Shown: one piece after another, positions 1 to 9,775 of the stretch
How the letters are laid out: every line of letters begins with the position of its first letter
Numbering within the stretch: position 1 is the first letter of the stretch
DNA from: Pseudomonadota bacterium
GTDB taxonomy: Bacteria; Desulfobacterota; Desulfobulbia; Desulfobulbales; CALZHT01
DNA: 32,345 bases
Assembly (NCBI GenBank): GCA_018823135.1
Contig: JAHJJF010000050.1
Location: forward strand, 1 to 32,345
Reading direction: 5' to 3'
Translations under genes and position numbers: made by a program
The notes under the pieces: generated by a model
Told to the model about the DNA's origin: nothing
Databases searched by the model: none
What the model saw: only the letters and a program-made list of their open reading frames with translations

Positions 1-2
1 AT

Positions 3-944
3 CTTGAAGAAAAAGATTTCAGGAAATCGTATCTGCTTGTGAAAAACGGCACGCCGATTGCCCGTTTGTCTTTAGACTCAAGCACCGGCGGAAAACAGCT
101 TATCCGAAAGCTCACCGAAGACCAGTTCGACATGGCCTTTGGCGGCGTGCCCTCCATGATCAGCTATATTGATCAAGGAAAATACATTAAAATCCTCGCG
201 CCGGTCATGACCGAAGGTTCCGGCCTGGTTTTAGGAAAAAACAATCCCGTAAACAGCTGGGAGGAATTTAAAAATTATGTCCGGAACAGTAACACCCCAA
301 TCAGAATCGGCTACAAGATTGACGTGTCAGTGCAAAACCTCATTTTTGAAAGCGCCCTCAAGGAATCAGGAATTATCTTTACAAAAAACCTCGATGATAA
401 AAACGCGCAGATTACCCTGATAAATCTTAACGGCGCCAAAAATCTTATTCCGGCCCTTGAAAATGAAATTATTGACGGTTTTGTTGTCAACCAACCCTTT
501 CCGGCCCTTGCTGAATACCAGGAAAAAGGAAAACTCATCGCCGACCTCAGTGACTTGCCGCCCGCAGGCAAATGGAAGAACAACCCCTGTTGCGCCCTTG
601 CCGCCCGCACCGAATTCAGCAGCCTTTATCCCGAAATCACAACATCCTTTGTAAGCTTGATGCTTCGAGCAAATAATTTTATCAACGAAAACCCGGAACT
701 CGTTGCCCAGCAAATTTCAAAATGGCTGGATCTGCCGGTTGAAGTGGAAAAAAAATCACTTCCGACAATCAACTTCATTACCGAATTCGATGCAGACTGG
801 GACCGTGGGGTTGAGTTCTGGATCAAGGAAATGATTGATTCAAACAAGATCAGGGGGAAAGTCAAATCTTCCTACGAATCAGGGAGACTTGCCGAGGAAC
901 TTTATTTAATGGACACCTATCATCAGGCGAGAAAAAACCTTTAA
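3..944 (+). CDS. Periplasmic substrate-binding protein, NMT1/NrtA-TauA type (5' end missing)
   Basis: The reading frame is open from the left edge of the window, so the protein starts upstream; the GTG at 39 is only an internal codon. The visible 313 residues look like the ligand-binding domain of ABC-type nitrate/sulfonate/thiamine-precursor binding proteins: a stretch with SLDSSTGGKQLIRKL, then FDMAFGGVPSMISYIDQGKYIKILAP, a hinge-like region and VVNQPFPALAEYQEKGK. These are family-like patterns, not a proof of ligand. The stop is 3 bases before the ATG of a hybrid sensor kinase, so the two are surely co-transcribed. That placement suggests the binding protein feeds a sensor rather than (or as well as) a transporter. 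No permease or ATPase gene is visible in the window. Signal peptide not visible because of truncation. Confidence 0.8.
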   Translation, partial: LEEKDFRKSYLLVKNGTPIARLSLDSSTGGKQLIRKLTEDQFDMAFGGVPSMISYIDQGKYIKILAPVMTEGSGLVLGKNNPVNSWEEFKNYVRNSNTPIRIGYKIDVSVQNLIFESALKESGIIFTKNLDDKNAQITLINLNGAKNLIPALENEIIDGFVVNQPFPALAEYQEKGKLIADLSDLPPAGKWKNNPCCALAARTEFSSLYPEITTSFVSLMLRANNFINENPELVAQQISKWLDLPVEVEKKSLPTINFITEFDADWDRGVEFWIKEMIDSNKIRGKVKSSYESGRLAEELYLMDTYHQARKNL

Positions 945-947
945 TCA

Positions 948-3119
948 ATGCATATCTCTATTTCCCGTAAAGTTTTTATTATTTTCTCGATTTTGACCCT
1001 GATAACCATCTTTCTTGGGTCAACAGTTTTTTTCGGCTTGAAACAGCTCGAAGATAATCGAAAGGAAATAAGAACACTGTACGATTTCAAATTTCAGATC
1101 AGCGAACTCGGCCATTTTCATTCGAACCACAACTTCCATCTCAATATTTCAGACTTACCTCTTCTTGAAAACAAAATCGAAGCAACCTATGCCCTGGCTC
1201 ATCAGATAATCAATTTCAAGGGGAAGAAAACCTTACCTGCCGACCTGCTCGCGGAATTAAATCATCTTGATGACTTTGTCTTGTATTACAAGGATGCGGC
1301 AATAGAACTTATCCCCAAAGAACTATTAAGAGAAGCAATGCACACCCAGGCTATTACTGAAATGCAGCTTCTTTTCACCGTTTTACAAAATCAGCAAAAA
1401 AAAGTTCCTCAAAAAGCCTTTGAATTATTCAGTTCCGCCGAAAAAATCATATACAGACACGAATACAATACAAACCCTTCGCATTTGAAACAATTAAAAG
1501 ATATTCGTCGGCAAATGAACCGTTTCATTAATGATGCCAATTTTACAATTGCCTTTGATAAAGTCGTATCCACTGTTGAGCAGGACTATTTCAACGAACT
1601 TGCCATTCTAGACCGCACCGATTTCCTTTCAACAACAAGTTCGCGTTTTTATACAATTGCCAACAGGACCATAGCAGAACTCACCATACAAGTCGAAAAA
1701 ACCCGGAAGCAAATCCAGCACATTATCCTTGCAATCATTATAATGACCGCGCTCATCACCTTCTGGTTATGGGCGTTATCAACCCGGAGGATAAGAGCCT
1801 TTCTCGATAATTTCCATCATTCATTGAATTTCATACGAAAAGGAAAATACGATTACAAGGCGCCACCGGTGTACTCCGATGAGTTAGGCGATGCCATATT
1901 ATTCATGAAAGAAATGGCAGACGACCTCCAGGAAAAAATCCAGCAGAGGGAACTTGTGGAACTTGATAAGGAAAAACTGCAGGAGCAGTTGATCCATTCC
2001 CAGAAAATGGAGTCCGTAGGACTTCTGGCCGGAGGAATCGCCCATGACTTCAATAATATCCTTACCGGCATAAACGGTTATTGTGAACTTGCACTTTTAA
2101 AACTCCCTGAAGATGATCCGGCCCGTGAATATTTCAAAATAATTCTGGCAAGCGGCTTCAAAGCCACCGCGCTTACCAAGCAGCTTCTCACCTTCAGCAG
2201 AAAACAGGTCCTTGAGAAAAAAATCGTCAATCTGAATCCAATAATCCTCAATATCACTAAAATGCTCCAGCGGATGCTCGGCGACGATATAACGCTGGAG
2301 ATTAAGACACCGGATAAAATCGGCAATATTCTTGCCGATACCAGCCAGCTTGAGCAGATTCTCCTGAATCTTTCGGTCAATGCCCGTGACAGCATGCCGA
2401 GCGGTGGCAGATTGACCATTGAAACATCTGAGATTTATATTGATGAAGAATACGCAAAGAGTCGCCCGGATGTAAAACCTGGCATGTATATTACCCTTTC
2501 AGTGACCGATACCGGACTGGGCATACCAAAAGAAATTCAGCACAAGATTTTTGATCCATTCTTCACAACCAAGGCTCCAGGAAAAGGGACGGGGCTTGGG
2601 CTTGCTACGGTATTCGGCATTGTAAAACAACATAATGGTCATATCTGGCTCTACAGTGAAGAAAACCACGGAACCACCTTCAAGATATATTTCCCGCTTA
2701 TTGACAAGGGAGAAGAGCTCCCTGCTGTGCCGGAACAACCGGCATTTATGACCGGTGACCAGACAATCCTGGTAGTTGATGACAATGAAGATGTCCTGCA
2801 GCTGGTCAAGGAGTCTCTGTCGCATCATGGTTTCCATGTTATCAGTTCCAGTGACCCCGTTGATGCCCTTGAACAATTAGATTCCTATAATGGCACGATC
2901 CATTTATTGCTCACTGATGTTATTATGCCCGGCATGAACGGCAAGGAACTTGCGAATGCGGCCATCAAAAAACGTCCGAACCTCAAAGTTGTTTTCATGT
3001 CCGGCTATTCCGACCACATAATAATGCAGGAAGAAATTGAAAATAACCCGGATCTGCATTTCATTCAGAAACCCGTAACCCCGACTCAGTTAATGAATAC
3101 ATTGCGGGAAATTTTTTAA
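948..3119 (+). CDS. Membrane-bound hybrid sensor histidine kinase with C-terminal receiver
   Basis: 723 residues. One membrane segment at about 9-31, a roughly 225-residue extracytoplasmic helical sensor region, a second membrane segment at about 257-276, a HAMP-like linker with coiled coil to about 350, then a HisKA dimerisation helix with the phospho-acceptor His366 in GGIAHDFNN, an HATPase domain with NLSVNARD (N box), DTGLGIP and GKGTGLGLA (G boxes), and a receiver at about 606-723 with the acidic pair D611/D612, phospho-acceptor Asp657 in LLTDVIMPG and Lys708 in QKP. All catalytic positions are present, so it should be an active hybrid kinase that can relay phosphate internally. It follows the binding-protein gene by 3 bases. 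The output partner is not obvious; an HD-GYP gene lies next downstream. No convincing Shine-Dalgarno is seen, in keeping with translational coupling. Confidence 0.92.
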   Translation: MHISISRKVFIIFSILTLITIFLGSTVFFGLKQLEDNRKEIRTLYDFKFQISELGHFHSNHNFHLNISDLPLLENKIEATYALAHQIINFKGKKTLPADLLAELNHLDDFVLYYKDAAIELIPKELLREAMHTQAITEMQLLFTVLQNQQKKVPQKAFELFSSAEKIIYRHEYNTNPSHLKQLKDIRRQMNRFINDANFTIAFDKVVSTVEQDYFNELAILDRTDFLSTTSSRFYTIANRTIAELTIQVEKTRKQIQHIILAIIIMTALITFWLWALSTRRIRAFLDNFHHSLNFIRKGKYDYKAPPVYSDELGDAILFMKEMADDLQEKIQQRELVELDKEKLQEQLIHSQKMESVGLLAGGIAHDFNNILTGINGYCELALLKLPEDDPAREYFKIILASGFKATALTKQLLTFSRKQVLEKKIVNLNPIILNITKMLQRMLGDDITLEIKTPDKIGNILADTSQLEQILLNLSVNARDSMPSGGRLTIETSEIYIDEEYAKSRPDVKPGMYITLSVTDTGLGIPKEIQHKIFDPFFTTKAPGKGTGLGLATVFGIVKQHNGHIWLYSEENHGTTFKIYFPLIDKGEELPAVPEQPAFMTGDQTILVVDDNEDVLQLVKESLSHHGFHVISSSDPVDALEQLDSYNGTIHLLLTDVIMPGMNGKELANAAIKKRPNLKVVFMSGYSDHIIMQEEIENNPDLHFIQKPVTPTQLMNTLREIF

Positions 3120-3218
3120 TCTAATACATAACTATACATACATCTGCCCGCGTGCGAATAATCACCTTGTTCGACGTTGTGCTTTCAATACCCAATTTAA
3201 ATGATAACAGGTCTGCCC

Positions 3219-4181
3219 ATGCGGTTCGGGACAAGTGAATATATTCCAATCAATAAAAGCTACTTTCTTGCGGAAGACAGGGTCGTTGATTTTGATATTT
3301 ATTGCGGCAAAAAAGATGATGATACCCACGAACCGTTATTGTTGATAGGCAGGGATTCACAGCTTTCCAACGTCAAGGAAATTGTTTCACGTAAATATTT
3401 TCATACCTTTTATATCCGTACAGAAGACAACTCCAATTACTGGAAATTTCTTGAGGACTCCCTTCCCACCCTCATCGACGACAAGCTCACCCCTCTTGAG
3501 AAAAAATCGTCATTGGTTTACTCCTGTGCGGAAAATGTCATAAAAGATGTCCTCCAGGCCCCGCGAAAACGCGAAAACATCAAACGTGCGCAGAATATTG
3601 CATCAAATATTTTAAATTTTTCTCTAACCTATACCGATGCCATAGCGATGCTTCTCAAGCTGGGGTCTCCCAAATATCAAACCTTCACTCATTGTGTTAA
3701 TGTAGCAGTTTTTGCCGCAGGACTCTGTCTGATGATCGGCAAAGATTCCGAAAAGGAATTGGACGATATCGTCCTGGGTTGTCTGCTGCATGATATCGGC
3801 AAGGCATATATCGGCGACGAGATTCTCAAAAAGCCCGGCGAACTCACGCGGTCAGAATATGAAGAAGTAAAGCTGCATCCCATTAAAGGATATGAAATGA
3901 TGAAAAATCACCTTTCCGACATTTCTCTCGACATCATCCTTCATCATCATGAGAAAGTAAGCGGCGCAGGCTATCCTCACGGACTCAAAGATGTCGAAAT
4001 ATCCGATCAGGCAAAAATAGCCGCCATTGCCGACGTATATGACGCCCTGACCACAAAGCGTCCCTATGGCGATGCCAAAGAGCCATTCAAGGCCCTGCAC
4101 ATGATGAAAGATGAGATGGTTGGCCAGTTTGAGCAGGAAAAATTCACTCAATTCATTTATTTTCTCGCAGGAGAAAAGTAA
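3219..4181 (+). CDS. HD-GYP domain protein, probable cyclic-di-GMP phosphodiesterase
   Basis: 320 residues from the ATG at 3219, chosen because ACAGG lies 7 bases ahead of it; an ATG at 3201 in the same frame has no ribosome site. The N-terminal ~115 residues are an unrecognised domain that starts like a PilZ-less input module (LLLIGRDSQLSNVKEIVSRKYF). The C-terminal half is an HD-GYP domain: LLHDIGKAYIGDEIL supplies the HD metal ligands, followed by HHHEKVSGAGYPHGL with the GYP signature and IADVYDALTTKRPY. In this family these residues bind a metal pair and cleave cyclic-di-GMP to pGpG or GMP. No membrane segment. It lies 100 bases after the hybrid kinase and could be its output, but there is no receiver domain in it, so direct phosphorylation is not expected. 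Confidence 0.87.
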   Translation: MRFGTSEYIPINKSYFLAEDRVVDFDIYCGKKDDDTHEPLLLIGRDSQLSNVKEIVSRKYFHTFYIRTEDNSNYWKFLEDSLPTLIDDKLTPLEKKSSLVYSCAENVIKDVLQAPRKRENIKRAQNIASNILNFSLTYTDAIAMLLKLGSPKYQTFTHCVNVAVFAAGLCLMIGKDSEKELDDIVLGCLLHDIGKAYIGDEILKKPGELTRSEYEEVKLHPIKGYEMMKNHLSDISLDIILHHHEKVSGAGYPHGLKDVEISDQAKIAAIADVYDALTTKRPYGDAKEPFKALHMMKDEMVGQFEQEKFTQFIYFLAGEK

Positions 4182-4229
4182 GCCTCCTGGTGGCCTCATA
4201 AATTATCCCGGCCGACAAGACATTCTTCG

Positions 4230-5990
4230 ATGCAAAATCAAACCAACCAGTTCATCCCGGCATCCCGCGCCGAGATGAAACAAAACAAATGGGATGCGGT
4301 GGACATCGTCCTGGTCACAGGAGATGCTTACATCGACCATCCTTCTTTCGGGGTCGCGTTAATTGCCCGATGGCTCGAGGCCCATGGTTACAGGGTAGCA
4401 ATTCTTGCTCAACCGGAACACAATTCTTCTGAGGATTTCAAGCGTTTCGGCAGACCGGCGCTGTTTTTCGGGATTACCGCCGGCAATCTCGACTCGATAG
4501 TTGCCAACTACACCGGCAATGCCAAAGTCAGGGATCAGGACAATTATTCGCCTCTGGGCAATCCGTATTTTGGAGACGACAAAAACAAAACAAGACGACG
4601 GCGGCCCGACCGGGCAACCATCCGCTATACCAACCTCGCTAAAGCCGCATATCCAGATGTTCCGGTTATTCTCGGTGGAATTGAAGCTTCCTTAAGGCGT
4701 TTCATCCATTTTGATTACCAGCAGGATAAAATACGAAATTCAGTGCTCACCGACGCCAAGGCCGATCTTCTCGTTTATGGAATGGGAGAACGTGCGGTGC
4801 TGGAAATCGCCAGCCGAAGATCTCAAGGAAAAAGCCTTGCGGAAATCGACGGGACATGCGAACGACTTACCGACAAGGAAATTGAGCTCCGGACCCAAAA
4901 CATCGATTCTGTTGTCCTGCCCGGCTGGCAGGAAATACATGCTGATCTGCCGAAATTTATGGCAGCGGAAAAGCTGATTGATACATATTCCCGAAGCCTC
5001 GAAAATATATCAATTATCCAAAAACAGCAGGCCATGTGGGTCCTCCAGCACCCTCCGCCCCCCCCCCTTGACACACAGGAAATGGATTTCCTCTATTCCC
5101 TCCCCTATACCCGCCTGCCCCATCCGGCAAATAAAGGGAACATACCTGCGTACGCCATGGTCCGCGATTCTGTGACCATTGTCCGGGGATGCTACGGTAA
5201 TTGCTCCTTCTGCGCTATTTCAAGACATCAAGGGCCGATAATCAGCACAAGAAGCAAAATGTCGATTATTAAAGAACTTGAAAAAATTGCTCTTTCCAAA
5301 GACTTCAAAGGAACCATAAGCGATCTTGGCGGCCCCAGCGCCAACATGTACGGCACCTCCTGCGCAAGTCCCAATCCGTGTAAACGTCATGATTGTCTCA
5401 ACCCTGGCCTTTGTAAACACCTGCGGATTGACGAGAATCAATTCCTCCAGCTCCTCAGCGAGGCAACATCCGTAAAAGGAATAAAAAACGTGTTCATTTC
5501 TTCGGGAATGCGCATGGAACTTCTGCTGAAAACTCCGAAACTGCTCAAAAAACTGATCAGCGAAAACACTCCGGGATTAATGAAAATAGCTCCTGAACAC
5601 AGCCAGACGGAAATACTGCGCCTGATGCACAAGAATGGTTCGACACTTCTCGCTGAATTTCTGAAAACCTGCAGGGAAACTGCGCAGGCAGCACATAAGA
5701 CTATTGGATTTTCGCCCTACTACATTGCCTCACACCCGGGGAGCACAATCAGCGACATGGAAAAACTGGCAATTTCCATCCAGGAAAACGGCCTTACCGT
5801 AAAACATTTCCAGGATTTCACGCCAACACCGGGAACCCTTTCCACGGCTATGTATGTGACCGGCCTGGATCGCGACACATTGAAGCCGATCTTTGTCCCT
5901 CGCCACAAACGGCAAAGACTGGCCCAAAGAAATATTCTTGAAAAAATCAGTCTCCGTAATAAATCAGTGCGCATAAAAAAGACCCGGTAA
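4230..5990 (+). CDS. ygiQ: YgiQ family radical SAM protein
   Basis: 586 residues. The N-terminal ~300 residues carry the B12-binding-like region of the YgiQ/UPF0313 family (DIVLVTGDAYIDHPSFG, LGGIEASLRR, DLLVYGMGERA) and the conserved proline run before LPYTRLPHP. The radical SAM cluster motif is C321-x3-C325-x2-C328 in VRGCYGNCSFCAI, followed by a TIM-barrel-like half with a further cysteine set near 5360-5420 (CASPNPCKRHDCLNPGLC). The C-terminal part (KHFQDFTPTPGT, FVPRHKRQR) is typical of the family. The biochemical role of YgiQ proteins is unknown; they are widespread and usually cytoplasmic. A run of ten C bases at 5058-5067 lies inside the proline codons. The gene is followed by a terminator at 6051-6083. 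Confidence 0.93.
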   Translation: MQNQTNQFIPASRAEMKQNKWDAVDIVLVTGDAYIDHPSFGVALIARWLEAHGYRVAILAQPEHNSSEDFKRFGRPALFFGITAGNLDSIVANYTGNAKVRDQDNYSPLGNPYFGDDKNKTRRRRPDRATIRYTNLAKAAYPDVPVILGGIEASLRRFIHFDYQQDKIRNSVLTDAKADLLVYGMGERAVLEIASRRSQGKSLAEIDGTCERLTDKEIELRTQNIDSVVLPGWQEIHADLPKFMAAEKLIDTYSRSLENISIIQKQQAMWVLQHPPPPPLDTQEMDFLYSLPYTRLPHPANKGNIPAYAMVRDSVTIVRGCYGNCSFCAISRHQGPIISTRSKMSIIKELEKIALSKDFKGTISDLGGPSANMYGTSCASPNPCKRHDCLNPGLCKHLRIDENQFLQLLSEATSVKGIKNVFISSGMRMELLLKTPKLLKKLISENTPGLMKIAPEHSQTEILRLMHKNGSTLLAEFLKTCRETAQAAHKTIGFSPYYIASHPGSTISDMEKLAISIQENGLTVKHFQDFTPTPGTLSTAMYVTGLDRDTLKPIFVPRHKRQRLAQRNILEKISLRNKSVRIKKTR

Positions 5991-6050
5991 TCCTTATCAG
6001 AAAATTTCATGAAATATTCATGATTAAATCACCACTGGTCTAAACAAAAA

Positions 6051-6083
6051 AAAAGCCGCTCAGTAATTATCTGGGCGGCTTTT
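6051..6083. terminator. Bidirectional hairpin terminator between ygiQ and the PilZ gene
   Basis: The arms 6051-6063 and 6071-6083 pair over 13 positions (core AAAGCCGC/GCGGCTTT with one G-T pair) around a 7-base loop. On the minus strand it is followed by a long T-rich tract (complement of 6041-6053), so it terminates the PilZ gene well; on the plus strand the T tract is short but it probably also serves ygiQ, as the two genes converge here. Confidence 0.8.
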
Positions 6084-6101
6084 AAATGTATGAAAAAAAA
6101 A

Positions 6102-6491
6102 TCAGGCGGAAAGTGAAAACTCCATTTCTACGGCAGCATTGCTTTCAATGAAATGCTCAAGCTTACGCGTTTGCCCCGTGGTCAGTTTACCGAATCGAAC
6201 CCCACATTTTTTCACAACAAAGGTCTCATCAGGAAAATCACTCTGGGCCTTTGTATCGTAAACAACCTCATATGGAATTTTTGGAAGAAAGAATTCATAA
6301 TCGCCGATAATGATATCCATCTCAGATGATTCCATCGGCCAACGCTTACGGTCAACATATCTGAAGGAAAGCCCCTCCATGCTGATGTCTACGATGAGAC
6401 CAGGCTTTGTTGAATTAATGGTAAAGGCCCCTTCCTTAACAAGAAAGCGCCTCTGATCTCTCCTCTCAGTGGAACTCTGTGAAACTGCCAT
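6102..6491 (-). CDS. PilZ domain protein (cyclic-di-GMP receptor)
   Basis: 129 residues from the ATG at 6491, which has GGGAGG 10 bases ahead; an upstream in-frame TTG at 6509 lies on top of that ribosome site and is rejected. The cyclic-di-GMP-binding signature is complete: an arginine cluster ERRDQRR near the N-terminus (the RxxxR motif) and DISMEGLSF (the D/NxSxxG motif) about 25 residues later, followed by beta strands ending in a helix (TRKLEHFIE). It is a single-domain PilZ protein without membrane segments, so it should act as a soluble effector of cyclic-di-GMP; the target is unknown. It stands alone with its own promoter and terminator. Confidence 0.88.
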   Translation of the reverse strand: MAVSQSSTERRDQRRFLVKEGAFTINSTKPGLIVDISMEGLSFRYVDRKRWPMESSEMDIIIGDYEFFLPKIPYEVVYDTKAQSDFPDETFVVKKCGVRFGKLTTGQTRKLEHFIESNAAVEMEFSLSA

Positions 6492-6550
6492 AAAGCGATA
6501 TCCTCCCAAGATGTATTATTTACTTGTGAAAGACTGCGGCAAGACGAATT

Positions 6551-6580
6551 TAATAAAATGTGATAAAGAGTAATTGTCAA
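6551..6580 (-). promoter_or_regulatory. Candidate sigma-70 promoter of the PilZ gene
   Basis: Read on the minus strand, TTGACA (6580-6575) is separated by 18 bases from TTATTA (6556-6551). The -35 is perfect and the -10 is fair. It would give a leader of about 55 bases before the ATG at 6491. Confidence 0.42.
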
Positions 6581-6783
6581 GTGAAAATAAATTAACAGGC
6601 AATCTCCTGTCTTACTTTGACGGGAAAAGTTCATGAATGAGATGAATCAAATAACGTAGTTATGAGATGTTATATCAATGCTATGGTAAAATATAATAAT
6701 TAATTCATGATCAACATTATCAAATAACAATCAACCTTATTGGGGTATACACAGTTTTTGCAGCAATCCTAACAATCTAGCAG

Positions 6784-6812
6784 TTGACATTAACGGATTC
6801 TTCGATCACAAT
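6784..6812 (+). promoter_or_regulatory. Weak sigma-70 promoter candidate for the 7007-10627 sensor cluster
   Basis: TTGACA at 6784-6789, spacer of 17, CACAAT at 6807-6812 (4 of 6 to the -10 consensus). Only the -35 is strong. Confidence 0.3.
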
Positions 6813-7006
6813 AACATCTAAATACTATTTTCGGTTTATGGCTAATTTCGTTGAAAAGATACAGCGAACATTTATTTATAATCGGTTCATAAACTTATGA
6901 TTCAAATTAAAAGAGCATTCCCTGCATACGGTGATTCCTTTTGCTTCGGACTCCGTGCTGTCTCTCTTAATGGAGCATCAATACTTTCGAATACTATTAC
7001 CCCGGC

Positions 7007-7933
7007 ATGAAAAAAATCTTTTTTCTCATACTTTCCCTGTTGTTTCTTCTTTCTTCAGAAACTTCTGCGGATACGGGTAATATATTTGTTGTCCAGAGTT
7101 CCAGACTCAAACCATACATGGAGGCCCTTGACGGTCTCCGATATACTTTACGCAACATCCCCCCGCAAAAAGCTCAAAAATCAATACAGTCTTATACGAT
7201 AACGGAATTCCTCCTCACCGGAGACTGGAGCTGGAAAAACCTCCAGCAAACTATTGAAAGCAAGCAACCTCAACTCATTGTAGCCATTGGCACTAATGCC
7301 CTTGCCGCCCTCGAACCCGTTGTTGATATACCGATAATTTATCTCATGGTGCCTTTTCCAGAGTCCCTGATTAACGGCCGGAAAAATATTACCGGCATTG
7401 ATATGAAACTGAACCCCGAAACCCATTTGGCTGCAATATTGGGTAGTTTGCCCGCAACAAAAAAAATCGGTACCATTTATGATCCCCGGAAAAATTCAAA
7501 CCTTGTCCAGAAAATTAAAGAAATTGCCCGGCAATACAAAATTGAACTCGTCGCCCTAAAAACCGATGACCCAAAAAAAGTTCCGCAATTACTCTCTGAA
7601 ATTGCCGCTCATATAGATCTGTTCTGGATGCTGCCGGACCTCACGGTGTTAACTCCTGAGACCACTGAGCAGATACTTTACTTTTCCCTGGAGAACAGGA
7701 TCCCGGTTGCTACATTTTCCTCTAAATATCTCAAACAAGGGGCGGTGATCGCCGTTACTTTCGACATTTTTGATATGGGTAAACAGGCAGGTGAGCTTGC
7801 CGAAATGATCGTTGACGGCACACCCGCTCATGAAATTTCACCCCGCCCTGCCAGGACCACCAGACTCCAGGTCAATCATTCTGTAGCCAAAAATCTCGGC
7901 ATTGAGATACAGGAATTGAAGAATAATGATTAA
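7007..7933 (+). CDS. Periplasmic ABC substrate-binding protein (ABC_sub_bind family)
   Basis: 308 residues with a clear signal peptide (KK, hydrophobic 4-16, cleavage likely after ETSA near residue 21). The mature part resembles the ABC_sub_bind family (Pfam PF04392 as I recall it): QLIVAIGTNALAAL, IPIIYLMVPFPESLI, KKIGTIYDP, LFWMLPDLTVLTPETTEQIL and the end domain with IPVATFSSKYLKQGAVIAVTFDIFDMGKQAGELA. Ligands in this family include amino acids or related small molecules and vary a lot. The gene overlaps the following sensor kinase gene by 8 bases (the ATG of the kinase lies within its last codons) and no permease or ATPase gene is next to it. I infer that it presents a ligand to the kinase's periplasmic domain. 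Confidence 0.85.
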   Translation: MKKIFFLILSLLFLLSSETSADTGNIFVVQSSRLKPYMEALDGLRYTLRNIPPQKAQKSIQSYTITEFLLTGDWSWKNLQQTIESKQPQLIVAIGTNALAALEPVVDIPIIYLMVPFPESLINGRKNITGIDMKLNPETHLAAILGSLPATKKIGTIYDPRKNSNLVQKIKEIARQYKIELVALKTDDPKKVPQLLSEIAAHIDLFWMLPDLTVLTPETTEQILYFSLENRIPVATFSSKYLKQGAVIAVTFDIFDMGKQAGELAEMIVDGTPAHEISPRPARTTRLQVNHSVAKNLGIEIQELKNND

Positions 7934-9716
7934 ACCCATCCGATATTTAAAACAAAATTTCAGTGCAAAAGTTTTTTTCTATATCTTCTGCGGGATGATT
8001 ATCATTTTCAGCTCACTGAATCTTTTTTTCATTCACCTTCAACGGCAGACATTAGAGCAAAACCTCTATAGCCAGGGGGTCATGCATGTTAAAAATCTTG
8101 CATACTCCACGCGTCTGGGGGTTTTTACTGAAAACCACGACATGCTTGTCAACCTCATTGACGGCGTGCTTTTTAATACGGAAAACTCCCTGATACAAGC
8201 CTGTATCCTTTCATCTGACGGCGCCCCCCTGACATCCAAGAGAAAAGATACGTACCGGCAAAACAACATTAATTGCGCCATAGATATTTATTCTCCAGAA
8301 GAATTAATGATCAAAATAAAAGATGCCCCAAACAGATTATTCATCCTCGAACATGCCGACCATATCGAATTCTGGAGCCCGATTCTTGCGACCTCCAGCC
8401 TACAGACTTACGATTCCCTTTATTTTGATACCGTAAATGAAAATGTCCTTCATAAACAGAGAGTTATAGGTGCAATCGGCGTAACAATTGATAAGGCTCC
8501 ACTCAAGAAAGGCCTTGAAACAATCCTCAAAAGAACCATCACAAGCGGCATATTTTTTCTATTTCTTGCCGGCATTATCACCTATCTCATCACTCGAGAG
8601 GTTACTGCGCCGCTTAAAAAACTGATCCATAGAGTGGAAGAACGTGGAATTGTCATAGAGGCGGCCAATCAACTTGATCTTCTCGAGGGCACTTTCAATA
8701 ATCTGGTCAGAGGCCTGGAAGAGTCCATAACAACCATTGCAAATCTGAAAGAAAACCTTGAACTGAAAGTCGATGAACGTACCCATGCACTTCTGGAACA
8801 CAGCGTCTATCTCGAAAAAACCAACCAGGAACTGGAAAAAACATTGCGGCGGCTAAAGGAGGCCCAGACCCAACTAGTGCATTCTGAAAAGATGGCGGCA
8901 TTAGGCCAGCTTGTTGCCGGTGTTGCACATGAAATCAATAATACAACCAATTTTATTTCCGGCGCCCTGCCACCATTAACCCGGGGGGTGAATGATCTGA
9001 ATACCTTTCTTGATCTTTGCAATCAACTCCCCGAACACAGTGACGAAGACAAGATTATCGATCATTTCAAGATAACAGCGAAATATCGGAAAGATTTTCA
9101 GTTTAATAAACTTCCTGAAATTATGAATACTCTCATCGCAAACATTGCCGAAGGCACCCAGAGAACCACACAGATTGTCCAGGACCTGAAAAACTTTTCC
9201 CGCCCGGAAGAAGACCTCATGGTGCAAACGGATATAAACAAGAACCTTGAAAGCACCTTGACCCTGCTCCACAATGAATACAAATACAATATTGAGATTT
9301 TTAAAAATCTTGACCAGACACTTCCGACAGTATCGTGTTACCCCAGCCAGTTGAACCAGGTTTTTCTTAATATATTGCTTAATTCCATTCAATCCATCAA
9401 AGGAAAAGGCGTCATATGGATCAGCACCTGGCTTGAAGGCGAATTCGTCCATATACGAATCAAGGATAACGGTTGCGGCATTCCGGATGAGATTCGTGAA
9501 AAAATCTTTGATCCTTTTTTTACCACAAAAGAAGTTGGTCAGGGGACCGGTCTGGGATTGAGTATTTCATACGGAATCATTCAGAAGCATTCAGGAAAAA
9601 TTAAAGTCAACAGTCAACCCCAAAAAGGCACGGAAATGGAAATCATTATTCCCACTGTATTAAAAAAATCTACTATTGAATATGAAGAAGCTCATGATAT
9701 TGCTTTGAGCCAATAA
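7926..9716 (+). CDS. Membrane sensor histidine kinase
   Basis: 596 residues. Membrane segments at about 16-37 and 206-222 enclose a periplasmic domain of about 165 residues; a HAMP-like stretch and a long coiled coil follow (residues about 225-320, rich in E, K and L), then HisKA with His335 in GVAHEINNTTNFI, and an HATPase domain with DNGCGIP and GQGTGLGLSISYGI. All kinase boxes are present; there is no attached receiver. The gene overlaps the preceding binding-protein gene by 8 bases and the response regulator gene begins about 60 bases downstream, so the three form a ligand receptor-kinase-regulator cassette. The periplasmic domain has no motif that I recognise. Confidence 0.92.
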   Translation: MIKPIRYLKQNFSAKVFFYIFCGMIIIFSSLNLFFIHLQRQTLEQNLYSQGVMHVKNLAYSTRLGVFTENHDMLVNLIDGVLFNTENSLIQACILSSDGAPLTSKRKDTYRQNNINCAIDIYSPEELMIKIKDAPNRLFILEHADHIEFWSPILATSSLQTYDSLYFDTVNENVLHKQRVIGAIGVTIDKAPLKKGLETILKRTITSGIFFLFLAGIITYLITREVTAPLKKLIHRVEERGIVIEAANQLDLLEGTFNNLVRGLEESITTIANLKENLELKVDERTHALLEHSVYLEKTNQELEKTLRRLKEAQTQLVHSEKMAALGQLVAGVAHEINNTTNFISGALPPLTRGVNDLNTFLDLCNQLPEHSDEDKIIDHFKITAKYRKDFQFNKLPEIMNTLIANIAEGTQRTTQIVQDLKNFSRPEEDLMVQTDINKNLESTLTLLHNEYKYNIEIFKNLDQTLPTVSCYPSQLNQVFLNILLNSIQSIKGKGVIWISTWLEGEFVHIRIKDNGCGIPDEIREKIFDPFFTTKEVGQGTGLGLSISYGIIQKHSGKIKVNSQPQKGTEMEIIIPTVLKKSTIEYEEAHDIALSQ

Positions 9717-9775
9717 AAACCACAGACTTTCCCTTAGGTACTTAAAAACAATTTGTGAGGCGCCAACGTACTGAA

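Larger units (their letters stand above)
6510..7006. other. AT-rich intergenic region between divergent PilZ and binding-protein genes
   Basis: About 500 bases with no credible reading frame. It holds the promoter candidate for the PilZ gene on the left and a candidate for the plus-strand sensor cluster (TTGACA at 6784-6789, 17 bases, CACAAT at 6807-6812), which would leave a long leader of almost 190 bases before the ATG at 7007. I see no riboswitch or small RNA that I can name in that leader. Confidence 0.5.

Noticed and set aside
8976-9452. Minus-strand frame of 158 codons within the sensor kinase gene
   Set aside because: Antisense shadow of conserved kinase sequence.
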